IMG/VR virus record: IMGVR_UViG_3300024999_001128
Location: 1-27,571 of that record
Reading direction: 5' to 3' (one strand)
Length of the DNA stretch: 27,571 nucleotides
DNA from: a virus
Part shown: piece by piece, positions 1-7,236 of the stretch
Position numbering within the stretch: position 1 is the stretch's first letter
Layout of the letters: every line of letters starts with the position of its first letter
The notes under the pieces: generated by a model
What the model was told of the DNA's origin: nothing
Database searches by the model: none
What the model saw: the letters and a program-made list of their open reading frames with translations, nothing else
Position numbers and translations under genes: made by a program

Positions 1-2
1 TT

Positions 3-395
3 ACAGATTTTTATCAAGAAATTCATAGAACAAAATTAAGAAAATATAGTTGTAATGATAAGATTGTTTGCCATGTATTTGCAATTAAGAGTATTATATT
101 AAAAATGATAGATCAATTGTTTCCTAGAAAGGGAGAGTTAATTAATGTTGTAGATGAAGAATTGGTGGAATTTAAAGAGAGTAAAGCAGATGGAAGGAAG
201 AATAAAGGTGTCGCATATACAAAATTTAAGGATTGGTTAGATATTCAGGCAGTAGGAAGAGAGGTTAAAACAAAAGAGTTATTATTAGAGAGTGGATTAG
301 AATCTAAGGAGTTAAATGAGTTAAGAAAAAGCAATAGTTTTGTTAGAGAGTGGTTTAAAGAACATACAATTAGTAAAGGTAAATATTTAGTATAA
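3..395 (+). CDS. C-terminal part of an unidentified protein, cut by the window edge
   Basis: The frame is open from the first complete codon at base 3 to the TAA at 393-395. The ATG at 105 has no SD upstream and the residues before it look coding, so this is the tail of a longer protein that begins left of the window, not a 96-aa gene. The visible part (about 130 residues) is soluble, rich in Lys and Glu, and largely helical in character, with a segment FAIKSIILKMIDQLFP that would suit a helix packing in a core. I recognise no family. Because the next genes encode replication and RNA enzymes, it may belong to the same module, but that is inference only. Confidence 0.7.
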   Translation, partial: TDFYQEIHRTKLRKYSCNDKIVCHVFAIKSIILKMIDQLFPRKGELINVVDEELVEFKESKADGRKNKGVAYTKFKDWLDIQAVGREVKTKELLLESGLESKELNELRKSNSFVREWFKEHTISKGKYLV

Positions 396-399
396 TTTT

Positions 400-440
400 A
401 ATAGGGGTAATTACCTATTATACTCTATAGGACTTTACCC
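400..440 (+). other. Intergenic stem-loop with two alternative folds
   Basis: Just after the stop codon at 395 the sequence can fold in two exclusive ways. One hairpin pairs AATAGG (400-405) with CCTATT (414-419) around a palindrome GGTAATTACC. The other pairs GGGTAA (405-410) with TTACCC (435-440) and CCTAT (414-418) with ATAGG (427-431). There is no T-run after either, so a classical intrinsic terminator is not supported. It may be an RNA end or processing signal. Confidence 0.4.
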
Positions 441-468
441 ACATTAAAAATTAAAAGGAGATAAAATA

Positions 469-594
469 ATGAGATATAGTGTTTACATATTAACAATAAT
501 CAAAGAGAACGAAACGAGAGCAGGAACGGCGGTCATTCACAAGTTCATTCCCTTGCTAAACTTTCGCTATCGCTTCAAGTTTAGGATTTATTGA
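469..594 (+). CDS. Small ORF of 41 aa, doubtful
   Basis: An ATG at 469 follows an excellent SD (AAAAGGAG, 8 nt spacing) and opens 41 codons ending at TGA 592-594. The first dozen residues (MRYSVYILTIIK) look like a normal phage gene start. The rest is Arg/Phe rich, unusually GC-rich for this window, and coincides with a nested stem structure (530-597), so it may be a gene truncated by an insertion or only a leader peptide. It resembles no family I know. The -35 box of the next promoter overlaps its stop codon. Confidence 0.35.
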   Translation: MRYSVYILTIIKENETRAGTAVIHKFIPLLNFRYRFKFRIY

Positions 595-597
595 CCG
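530..597 (+). other. Nested stem-loop in a GC-richer island
   Basis: CGGTCA (530-535) pairs perfectly with TGACCG (592-597). Inside it CTAAACTT (556-563) pairs with AAGTTTAG (577-584) around a loop beginning TCGC. The inner hairpin and its trailing GATTTAT resemble the hairpin at 21843-21870. The element overlaps the small ORF 469-594 and ends at the promoter for the helicase gene. Confidence 0.45.
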
Positions 598-620
598 ATT
601 AATTTTTTAAAACCTATAAT
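591..620 (+). promoter_or_regulatory. Sigma-A type promoter for the helicase gene
   Basis: TTGACC at 591-596 matches the -35 consensus in five of six bases. TATAAT at 615-620 is a perfect -10 box, with an 18-nt spacer. Transcription would begin near 627, giving a short leader of about 27 nt before the ATG at 654. This suggests recognition by host RNA polymerase. Confidence 0.75.
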
Positions 621-653
621 AAATAAAAATGATTTTGAAGGAGAAATAAAATA

Positions 654-2489
654 ATGAAAAAAGCTTTAAATGAACAAAAAAAACTTATAGATATTATAGA
701 ATCCGTCTCAACATCAACATACACCTGTCCAGTTTGCCATGAAATCTTAACTAGAAACTTTGGTGCTCAAAAACAATTTTACTCTCATGCTAAAGATACT
801 GAATCCAATGTCTCACAATGCGAAGCAAAAATGAAACTCATAATAAAAGATGATAAAACAATTTTCCAAGAATCAGAATCAAATGTATTATCTACTGAAT
901 TTTATAATAAACAATTTGATGATGTTGAAGTAGAAATGTCTGATTATATGTCAGAAGATGGGTATTGGTTGACTAAGGAGCAAAAGGATATTATCTTTAG
1001 TACGGAGGATAGGGTTAAGGTATCGGCTCTTACGGGGAGTAGTAAAAGTACGACTTTGTATTACTATAGTAAAGAACATCCCTTTAGTAAAATTCTATAT
1101 TTGGTATATAACAAGTCAATGCAACTAGAGAGCGAAAAAATGTTTAAATCACAAAGACACGTAGAAATACGTACCATACATTCACTTTGTTATGGACATG
1201 TCGGAAAATTTTATAAAGACAAATTAACCTTTAATTATGGTGTAGTTGATATTATCAAAGATTTAAATCTTAACTGGGATCGAGATATGGAATTAGCAGT
1301 TAAAGTGAATGCTATGATGACTGAATATACTTTATCATCTGCCAAAGAATTTGAGGAATTAGAAATATTTAAAGAAGATAAAATGAGAAATCAAATAATA
1401 TCTTTATGTAATAGATTATGGGAATTGAAAAAGAAATATAAAAATAGTATAAAAATTAGTCACGATGATTATTTAAAGATGTTTCATCTCTCAAAAACAG
1501 ATTTATCGAGTAAATACGACATTATTCTTCTTGACGAGTGCCAAGATTCGTCAATGATGATGTTTGATATACTTAAAAATTCCAATGTAAAAGGTATCTG
1601 TGTGGTTGGAGATCCTTATCAAAAAATTTACGGGTGGAAAAATGCGGTAAACATTATGCCATTGTTTGATGCCAAAGAATATAAACTTACAACATCATTC
1701 AGAGTATCTAATCATATCGCTCATATAGAGAATCTAATTATATCAGACTTCATTGGTGATAATATTAAAATGAAGGGATTCAATACTAAGCAAACTATAG
1801 TTGATAAAATTGACAAATCCAAACCATATGCTTGTTTATGTAGAACTAATGCTTACATATTTGCTGAGATAGCCGATGCTTTATATGAAGATAAGAATAA
1901 GAAACTTTTCTTTGTTGGAGGCTTCAATAGTTATTCCTTCGACTCCCTTAAACAAGCATATTTCTTCAGTCAAGGGCGTCCTACTAAGAATAAATTGTTC
2001 GCCAAGTTTGATGGCTATGAAAAAATGAAAACTTATGCTACTGAAATTGAAGACATCGAGATTTTATCTTTAATTAGAATGGTAGATAAATATGGTAGTA
2101 GAATTATTGAAATTGTAGATGGAATTAAAAATAATACGGTAACAGACAAGAGTAAAGCTGATATTATATTTTCTACATGTCACAAAGCGAAAGGTCTTAC
2201 AATTGATATTCCTGTTTATATTAGTAACGATCATTTAGATTTAGAAGTTACTTATAGAAATAAATACCTTAAAAAAGAAGAAGATTATGATTATAAAGAT
2301 AAAAAGAAGGCTAAGAAAGACATATCAGAAGAAATTTTTATTGTATATGTCGGTATTTCTAGGTGCAAAGCAGAAATTGAATTATCAGATAGTATTAAAA
2401 GATATTTATTAATGAGATTTAATCATGTTGGTCATGAATTACATAATGTAATAAATAATATAGAGATAAGTAATTTAAAGGAGGAATAA
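654..2489 (+). CDS. SF1 (UvrD/Fbh1-like) DNA helicase with N-terminal zinc finger
   Basis: A 611-residue superfamily 1A helicase, expected to use ATP to unwind DNA during phage replication or recombination. Residues 25-56 hold a possible zinc finger (C25-x2-C28, H45, C56). Helicase motifs follow in order: motif I ALTGSSKS at 125-132, motif II DECQD at 294-298, motif III GDPYQKIYGW from 319, motif IV SFR at 348-350, motif V HKAKG at 510-514, and motif VI YVGISRCK at 565-572. The GDPxQ-IY and HKAKGL signatures point to the Fbh1-like branch more than to UvrD/Rep. The usual GKT of motif I reads SKS here; the lysine is kept, so activity is still possible. The ATG follows AAGGAG with 10-11 nt spacing and a good promoter. 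The gene is one nucleotide from the next ATG, so the two are probably cotranscribed. Confidence 0.9.
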   Translation: MKKALNEQKKLIDIIESVSTSTYTCPVCHEILTRNFGAQKQFYSHAKDTESNVSQCEAKMKLIIKDDKTIFQESESNVLSTEFYNKQFDDVEVEMSDYMSEDGYWLTKEQKDIIFSTEDRVKVSALTGSSKSTTLYYYSKEHPFSKILYLVYNKSMQLESEKMFKSQRHVEIRTIHSLCYGHVGKFYKDKLTFNYGVVDIIKDLNLNWDRDMELAVKVNAMMTEYTLSSAKEFEELEIFKEDKMRNQIISLCNRLWELKKKYKNSIKISHDDYLKMFHLSKTDLSSKYDIILLDECQDSSMMMFDILKNSNVKGICVVGDPYQKIYGWKNAVNIMPLFDAKEYKLTTSFRVSNHIAHIENLIISDFIGDNIKMKGFNTKQTIVDKIDKSKPYACLCRTNAYIFAEIADALYEDKNKKLFFVGGFNSYSFDSLKQAYFFSQGRPTKNKLFAKFDGYEKMKTYATEIEDIEILSLIRMVDKYGSRIIEIVDGIKNNTVTDKSKADIIFSTCHKAKGLTIDIPVYISNDHLDLEVTYRNKYLKKEEDYDYKDKKKAKKDISEEIFIVYVGISRCKAEIELSDSIKRYLLMRFNHVGHELHNVINNIEISNLKEE

Positions 2490-2490
2490 G

Positions 2491-3303
2491 ATGATAAGAA
2501 AAGTATTTATAGATGAATTGCCAAAATGGGGAAATAAAGTGAGTTGGATAAAGTCGATAGGTCATAAAATAAAGTTCATATATGAAGACATTGAAGGAGA
2601 ATTAGAAATTACTGATTGCAAAGGAGACTACGTGTATATAAAATATTTAGATAACGATGTCTTTAAAATTAATGCAAGTCAAATAAAAAATGCCAATATA
2701 GGAACTTTAATAGGTAAAATAACTAATGATTTTAAAGTTGAAATAGGAACAATATTTAAAGATAATAAAAGAGATTTAATTATTATTGATAAAGAATTCA
2801 GAGATACACCTTATTCCTACCAAAATACAAAATTAAAATGGTATAAATTTATTTGTAATATATGTGGTTGGAAAGAAGGATGGATTGAAGAAAGTAAATT
2901 ATTAAAAGGAGCAATGTGTTCTTGTTGTCATAGTCTAACTGTAGTGGAGGGTATCAATGATATCCCTACAACTGTACCATTCTTAGTTAAATACTTTCAA
3001 GGAGGTTATGATGAAGCAAAACAGTATGTAAAAAATAGCGGCGCAGAAATATATCCCATTTGTCCTGATTGTAAAAAAATAAGCGACAGAATTTATACTG
3101 TACATGATCTATATTTAAGTAAGAAATTAGCCTGTATTTGCTCAGATAATATTAGATTTCCAGAAAAGTTTATGTATAATTTTATAGAACAATTAAATTT
3201 AGACTTTATTTATCAACTATCAAAAAGAAAATTATCTTGGTGTGGAAGTTACATATATGATTTTTATCTGAATAATTTATCTTATAGACCAAGAGAAGAT
3301 TAA
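2491..3303 (+). CDS. Truncated homing endonuclease of the zinc-ribbon/EDxHD type
   Basis: This 270-aa protein is a shorter paralog of the 578-aa protein encoded at 8629-10365. Both begin IRKVF-DELPK and share a DNA-binding-like module (WKSIGHKIKFIYEDIEG here) and cysteine pairs of zinc-ribbon type (CNIC, CSCC, CPDC). The Vsr-like nuclease domain begins normally, with PEKF and then YDFYL near the end, but stops a few residues later. The acidic/His segment present in the paralog (VEAHGKQHY) is missing, so the protein should lack nuclease activity. It starts right after the helicase stop, with the SD inside the end of the helicase gene. It is best read as a decaying mobile endonuclease or a remnant kept for DNA binding. 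Confidence 0.75.
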   Translation: MIRKVFIDELPKWGNKVSWIKSIGHKIKFIYEDIEGELEITDCKGDYVYIKYLDNDVFKINASQIKNANIGTLIGKITNDFKVEIGTIFKDNKRDLIIIDKEFRDTPYSYQNTKLKWYKFICNICGWKEGWIEESKLLKGAMCSCCHSLTVVEGINDIPTTVPFLVKYFQGGYDEAKQYVKNSGAEIYPICPDCKKISDRIYTVHDLYLSKKLACICSDNIRFPEKFMYNFIEQLNLDFIYQLSKRKLSWCGSYIYDFYLNNLSYRPRED

Positions 3304-3348
3304 ATAAAGAATAATATTAATAAATAAAATTTTAGGAGGAACAAATTA

Positions 3349-4554
3349 ATGAAAAATAATAAAAAAGATAAAACAAATAATAACCTAAATAAAGACTTGC
3401 CAATCCCTTCATACCATGCGATGATTGATCATGACAGCAAGGAGGTGTTCGGTCTGAATATTGGAATAATAGATGCAGATTTATTATGTGATAAAAATCA
3501 TAGATTTCCCAACTTAGCTCTAATGAAAATAAGTGCATATCATAAATATAGAAGGTCTGACAAAGTAACTCTACTAATGAATTATAATGATATAGAAAAA
3601 TATGATATGGTTTACATTTCTAAAGTATTTGATTATACGGAAATACCAATCGATATAATGAAATATGATAATTTATATTACGGAGGAACAGGATTTTATT
3701 ATGATTTAATGCCTGATCTTCCAGAATTTATGGAACATATGAAACCAGATTATATCCTATATCATAATTGGATAGGTGATATGATGAGAGAAGGAGCAAA
3801 AAGAAAAGAGTTTGAGTATTATCTAGACTACTCAATTGGATTTGCAACTAGAGGATGCTTCCGTAAATGTGAATTCTGTGTGAATAAGAAATATGACAAA
3901 GTTCAATTACACTCGCCAATTAAAGAATTTTTAGATGAAGATAAACCATACATATGTTTATTAGACGATAATTTATTTGGTTATCCAAAATGGAAAGATA
4001 TTATAGAAGAGTTAGTTATCACTAAGAAATCTTTCCAATTTAAACAAGGGTTAGATTTAAGATTAATGACTGATGATAAGGCAAGAATAATGTCTAATGT
4101 TAAATATAAGGGTGATTACATATTCGCATTTGATGATATCATGGATAGAGATTTAATAGAAGAAAAATTAACTCTATGGAGAAAATACAATACAAAAACA
4201 ACAAAACTTTACGTTTTAGTGGCCTATGGAAGTCAAGGTATTGGCGATGTATATTCTATGTTTGAAAGAATTAAGATTCTTATGAAATATCAATGCTTGC
4301 CATATATAATGAGATACAAGGATTATAAAGATAGTGAATTTTATGGTACATATGTTAATGTGGCTAGATGGTGTAACCAACCATCACAATTTAAGAAAAG
4401 AAGTTACAGAGAGTGGTGTCAAGCCAATGTGGATGTTAATGGAGAGAATTGTTCTTCAAATAGGTATATGAAGGATTTAGAGGAGAAATATCTAGATGTT
4501 GCTGAGAAGTATTATGATTTAAAATTTAGTGATTTTGGAAAGGTTATTACATAA
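3349..4554 (+). CDS. Radical SAM protein of unknown substrate
   Basis: A 401-residue protein with a canonical radical SAM cluster motif, RGCFRKCEFC (C170, C174, C177), which binds a [4Fe-4S] cluster and S-adenosylmethionine. Before it lies a Rossmann-like region (residues about 36-105, with GLNIGIIDADLL and YDMVYISKVFD) reminiscent of the cobalamin-binding-type N-terminal halves of some radical SAM enzymes. After the cluster, LLDDNLFG and FKQGLDLRLM resemble barrel strands of the methylthiotransferase/B12 radical SAM group. ATG 3349 follows AGGAGG at 9 nt. It stands alone between a dead endonuclease and small phage genes, so the substrate cannot be told from context. Modification of DNA, RNA or a protein is possible. 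Confidence 0.85.
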   Translation: MKNNKKDKTNNNLNKDLPIPSYHAMIDHDSKEVFGLNIGIIDADLLCDKNHRFPNLALMKISAYHKYRRSDKVTLLMNYNDIEKYDMVYISKVFDYTEIPIDIMKYDNLYYGGTGFYYDLMPDLPEFMEHMKPDYILYHNWIGDMMREGAKRKEFEYYLDYSIGFATRGCFRKCEFCVNKKYDKVQLHSPIKEFLDEDKPYICLLDDNLFGYPKWKDIIEELVITKKSFQFKQGLDLRLMTDDKARIMSNVKYKGDYIFAFDDIMDRDLIEEKLTLWRKYNTKTTKLYVLVAYGSQGIGDVYSMFERIKILMKYQCLPYIMRYKDYKDSEFYGTYVNVARWCNQPSQFKKRSYREWCQANVDVNGENCSSNRYMKDLEEKYLDVAEKYYDLKFSDFGKVIT

Positions 4555-4578
4555 TATTAAGAAAAGAGTGTGATTGCA

Positions 4579-4692
4579 ATGAGTAGTAAATCTAGATATA
4601 TATTCTTACGTAGTATATTATTTTTAGAAATTACTTTTTTATTAATTTTATTAATTTTATTATTTAAAGGATGGCGAATATTTATTACCTAA
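4579..4692 (+). CDS. Small single-pass membrane peptide, 37 aa
   Basis: ATG 4579 to TAA 4690-4692 encodes a basic N-terminus (SSKSRYIFLR) followed by a strongly hydrophobic stretch (residues about 13-29, Leu/Ile/Phe rich) and a short KGWR tail, the layout of a one-span membrane peptide. The SD is weak (AAAAGAG upstream); GTG 4570 is an alternative start. It lies between the radical SAM gene and a strong promoter. The function is unknown; small phage membrane peptides can be holin-like or exclusion factors, but nothing here decides. Confidence 0.5.
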   Translation: MSSKSRYIFLRSILFLEITFLLILLILLFKGWRIFIT

Positions 4693-4713
4693 ACCTTAAA
4701 ATAAAATTAATCA

Positions 4714-4742
4714 TTGACATCCAATTCGCAAAATGCTATAAT
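4714..4742 (+). promoter_or_regulatory. Perfect sigma-A promoter
   Basis: TTGACA at 4714-4719, a 17-nt spacer and TATAAT at 4737-4742 give full consensus. Transcription should start near 4749-4750, producing a leader of about 90-100 nt before the membrane-protein gene. The strength and the host-type boxes suggest early expression by host RNA polymerase. Confidence 0.88.
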
Positions 4743-4750
4743 TATCACAT

Positions 4751-4810
4751 AGGTAAGGGGCGGTAATTTACATTATCATTCACACAATAATCACAAACCT
4801 ACCCTTTGCC
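4751..4810 (+). other. Folded 5' leader of the membrane-protein mRNA
   Basis: The transcript from the promoter at 4714-4742 opens with a G-rich run, GGTAAGGGGCGG, and about 50 nt later contains ACCTACCCTTTGCCC. The two can pair as GGTAA-GGG with CCC-TTTGCC (one bulge, one G-T), or alternatively TAGGT with ACCTA. Such long-range pairing in a promoter-proximal leader could be regulatory. I recognise no known riboswitch class. Confidence 0.35.
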
Positions 4811-4839
4811 CAAAAATCCAATAAATAAAAACAAAGGAG

Positions 4840-5442
4840 GTGACCCACTATATCAAAAACATAAATCGTATAAAACTATATCTATACACAGGAGTATTTA
4901 CTAATTGCCTACTGTTCGCACTAACAACTCCTACTATAAACATATATTTCATGCAGAAAGTATCAACTTATATATATTCTATAGTAAATTGGGTAGGAAT
5001 TATCACAATATTTATTATAAATTACATATTAAAACAGCAAAAGAATAGAGAATTATTGCAGAAATTCTTCTTATTAATCATTATTTTAGACGTCTTAGGA
5101 TTCTTATTTGTATCAATATGTGGAATTAATAATGTAAATATACGATTCTTCGGTTTAGCGATCCTCAACGGAACCAGTGCATCTATATGGATATGTATTA
5201 TGAAATCAAATATAAATAAAGTATGGCAAGGGGATGAATTAACTAATTATCAGACACAAGAAAGTTATTTGGAATCTATTGCACAGATCATGGGAGCAAC
5301 ATTGGCAATAGTTGTAATAAAATTTGGTGTAAGTATTAATGTATTGATTGGATTACAGATATTTGCACAGTTTATTATGGGAATATTTGATTATAAGGTG
5401 ATTAGGATTGTTGAAAGGGATTTAAGGAGGTTAAATAAATGA
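4840..5442 (+). CDS. Six-span membrane protein resembling half an MFS transporter
   Basis: About 200 residues with six hydrophobic segments (roughly 14-35, 44-64, 74-94, 101-120, 145-163 and 165-185). The pattern, including a conserved-looking loop with NYQTQESYLESIAQIMG between spans 4 and 5, is like one half of a major facilitator protein, but there is no second half, so transport is unproven. The only canonical in-frame start is GTG 4840, and its first base is the last G of the SD AAAGGAGG. Real initiation is therefore probably downstream, most likely at ATC 4852 (11 nt from the SD, the usual spacing here). The stop TGA overlaps the next ATG (ATGA), giving translational coupling. Confidence 0.75.
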   Translation: MTHYIKNINRIKLYLYTGVFTNCLLFALTTPTINIYFMQKVSTYIYSIVNWVGIITIFIINYILKQQKNRELLQKFFLLIIILDVLGFLFVSICGINNVNIRFFGLAILNGTSASIWICIMKSNINKVWQGDELTNYQTQESYLESIAQIMGATLAIVVIKFGVSINVLIGLQIFAQFIMGIFDYKVIRIVERDLRRLNK

Positions 5443-5681
5443 GTATACTAAATGTAAATCAACTAACAAAACTAAAACAACTAATCTTTACTGCTGAAGA
5501 GGATGAAGAAAACCCTAATAAATGTATGGAATGTAAAGAAAATGATCCAACATACTGTGAGTTCTCTGATATATGCAATAGATATGGTTATATTTCGATT
5601 AATACAGAGAAGGGAGATATGTTAGAGGATTTGTTTGATACAATTGGATATTTGGATAAGTTACTTAGAGAAGGGAGGTAA
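5439..5681 (+). CDS. Small acidic protein with a four-cysteine cluster, 80 aa
   Basis: An 80-aa hypothetical protein. Residues 29-46 contain C29-x2-C32, C40 and C46, which could bind a metal ion. The rest is acidic and helical, ending with LDKLLREGR. It overlaps the preceding membrane-protein gene by four bases (ATGA) and its SD (AAGGAGG) lies within the end of that gene, so the two proteins are made from one mRNA and may act together. Base use shifts sharply along the gene: C-rich and G-poor at the 5' end, G-rich and nearly C-free at the 3' end. No family is recognised. Confidence 0.7.
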   Translation: MSILNVNQLTKLKQLIFTAEEDEENPNKCMECKENDPTYCEFSDICNRYGYISINTEKGDMLEDLFDTIGYLDKLLREGR

Positions 5682-5712
5682 AGCAATAAATTATAAAGTA
5701 ATAAATAATTAT

Positions 5713-5741
5713 TTGACATGTTGTGAAAATAATGTTATAAT
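5713..5741 (+). promoter_or_regulatory. Perfect sigma-A promoter
   Basis: TTGACA at 5713-5718, a 17-nt spacer and TATAAT at 5736-5741 are full consensus. The start point would be near 5748, only about 20 nt before the ATG at 5768, with the SD GGAAGGAGG near the very 5' end of the mRNA. It drives the zinc-ribbon gene and probably the AUU-start gene that follows. Confidence 0.88.
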
Positions 5742-5767
5742 AATTAAGTAGGAAGGAGGTGAAATAA

Positions 5768-5941
5768 ATGAATATAGATTTTCATATTGAATGCAAAGAA
5801 TGTCATAGTAATAATACTTCAATTGAACATACTGAAAAATTTAATATGTGGTACGATGATAGTTACACAGAACATTGGGTTCATTTAGTTTGTAAAGAAT
5901 GTGATAATAAGAAGTTGATGTGTAGTTACAATACATATTAA
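5768..5941 (+). CDS. Small zinc-ribbon protein, 57 aa
   Basis: ATG 5768 lies 8-9 nt after GGAGG and directly behind a consensus promoter. The 57-aa product has two Cys pairs, CKEC near the start and CKEC about 33 residues later, the spacing of a zinc ribbon, joined by an aromatic segment (NMWYDDSYTEHWVH). Proteins of this size and plan are common in phages of Firmicutes as DNA-binding or host-takeover factors of unknown target. The strong promoter suggests early expression. Confidence 0.75.
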   Translation: MNIDFHIECKECHSNNTSIEHTEKFNMWYDDSYTEHWVHLVCKECDNKKLMCSYNTY

Positions 5942-5988
5942 GTTGTTAAATACTAAAATAAATATTTATGTAAGGAGGCGAAAAAGAA

Positions 5989-6381
5989 ATTCTTAAATAT
6001 ATTGGTGTTTATACAATTTTCCATCAAGAAAATACAGACGGAAAACTTAGCAAAAACAAAGAAGACAATTATATTAAATCAAAAAACAATCAAGTTTACA
6101 GATACTCAGATGACACCATAGCAATCCTTCTTCCATCTGGCTCATCGTCAGTAAATAATTTACTTCCAAAATTCGAAGCAGAAGGAATAAAAGTATGGAA
6201 TATAATAAGTCCAGAGGTGTGCGAAGAAGCAATTCTAGGATTCGCAGAGGAAGATATACATAAAGTACACAATATCATGAAATTCATGAAAATGGGTAGT
6301 AAGGATCAACTCAAAGAACACAATGAGAGAATAAGGAGAAAGGAAGAAAGAGATAAAGAGAAATTAAAAGAAGAAAAATAA
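5989..6381 (+). CDS. Hypothetical 130-aa protein with an apparent AUU start codon
   Basis: The frame is open from 5974 to TAA 6379-6381 and contains no ATG, GTG or TTG until residue 98. A perfect SD, AAGGAGG (5972-5978), lies 10 nt before ATT 5989, the spacing used by canonical genes here. Initiation at AUU is therefore the simplest reading. The product begins ILKYIGVYTIF, has a mixed alpha/beta central part (DDTIAILLPSGSSS, GIKVWNIIS) and a highly charged helical tail rich in Glu, Arg and Lys. Rare AUU starts are known from infC, where IF3 discriminates against them; similar control is possible here. It follows the zinc-ribbon gene by 47 nt. No family is recognised. Confidence 0.72.
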   Translation: MLKYIGVYTIFHQENTDGKLSKNKEDNYIKSKNNQVYRYSDDTIAILLPSGSSSVNNLLPKFEAEGIKVWNIISPEVCEEAILGFAEEDIHKVHNIMKFMKMGSKDQLKEHNERIRRKEERDKEKLKEEK

Positions 6382-6389
6382 AGTAAAAG

Positions 6390-6422
6390 TTTAATACAAA
6401 AATAAATATTATTTGTATTAAA
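6390..6422 (+). terminator. Perfect 11-bp stem-loop after the AUU-start gene
   Basis: TTTAATACAAA (6390-6400) pairs perfectly with TTTGTATTAAA (6412-6422) around an 11-nt AT loop, nine bases after the stop codon. The position suits a transcript end, but the stem is AT-only near its ends and there is no long T-run, so termination efficiency is uncertain. Confidence 0.45.
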
Positions 6423-6530
6423 TTAGAATATAAAAAAATGTAAAAATATTGACTCTCTAAGACGTTAAAATATTCGACCTATACAATTACCCTAATAAGA
6501 AGTTCAAGTGACTCAGAGCATATTTATAAA

Positions 6531-6558
6531 CTCTACAAGTCGCTTGTAGCAAGGGTTT
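6531..6558 (+). repeat. Repeated leader hairpin, copy 1
   Basis: CTACAAG-TCG-CTTGTAG is a perfect 7-bp stem, followed at once by CAAGGGTTT. The same 28-nt unit recurs at 13841-13868 with only three differences, again in the untranslated region before a small phage gene. See the paired feature. It is either a protein-binding site or an RNA element. Confidence 0.6.
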
Positions 6559-6632
6559 GATTTCGAAAAATTTTTCTAAATTAGTACGTAGGGATATATT
6601 ATAAAATAAAAATATAGAAAGAGGTAAATAAA

Positions 6633-7028
6633 ATGAAATCATATTATCTAAATGGTCTTCTTACCCTCAATGAAAATAACTCATCAAAAATGGATTACAT
6701 AATTACAGATAAAATATCACAGGAGCAAACATCTATAATATCAATACTAGAAGAAATTTTTAATAGAGATTCATCAGTCAGTAAATTAATTAGAGTGGTA
6801 GGTAGAGTTTACAATTCTACAATAACATTTAATGGTATGGGTAATCTACATATGTGCAGGGATAAATCACATAAGGTTGAAGGATATTGTATTGGATCAT
6901 TTCAATTAGAAAATGAATTATTTAAGAATGTAGATAATGAACTCGAATTAGTGCTTGAAGATTATACTAGCTTTGAAGTTGTGGAGGAATTAATGAGTAA
7001 TGACAAAGCAAAAAGTATTATCTCATAA
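6633..7028 (+). CDS. Hypothetical 131-aa phage protein
   Basis: ATG 6633 follows AAAGAGG at about 9 nt. The protein is soluble and acidic, with a beta-rich middle (VVGRVYNSTITFNGMGNLHM) and a helical acid C-terminus. No catalytic motif is seen. It is preceded by a 250-bp gap containing a repeated hairpin, which suggests its leader is regulated. It overlaps the next gene by 29 bases in another frame, so the two are translationally linked. Confidence 0.65.
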   Translation: MKSYYLNGLLTLNENNSSKMDYIITDKISQEQTSIISILEEIFNRDSSVSKLIRVVGRVYNSTITFNGMGNLHMCRDKSHKVEGYCIGSFQLENELFKNVDNELELVLEDYTSFEVVEELMSNDKAKSIIS

Positions 7029-7188
7029 GGAGTTAGAGGATGATTTAGTGAGCGAATATTGTTCATTTTGTAAAGAAGAAATGATAAATGTAGAAGATAT
7101 ATGGACAGATTTAGATAGTGGAAATTATTGTTGCGAAGATTGTGCTAAATATAATAAGTTGAATGCTGTACCTTGTAGGGAAATGTAA
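7000..7188 (+). CDS. Small zinc-ribbon protein, 62 aa
   Basis: ATG 7000 lies inside the end of the preceding gene, 12 nt after GGAGG. A GTG within the frame (residue 17) preceded by AAGGAG is an alternative start. Residues about 21-24 (CSFC) and 44-48 (CCEDC) form a treble-clef or zinc-ribbon type pair of knuckles. It is one of at least four tiny Cys4 proteins in this window. The target is unknown. Confidence 0.6.
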   Translation: MTKQKVLSHKELEDDLVSEYCSFCKEEMINVEDIWTDLDSGNYCCEDCAKYNKLNAVPCREM

Positions 7189-7236
7189 TAATACATAAAC
7201 ATTAATACAACAAAAGGTGAGTTTTAAAGGGATGGA

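Noticed and set aside
6449-6480. TTGACT at 6449 as a -35 box
   Set aside because: No acceptable -10 hexamer lies 16-18 bases downstream.
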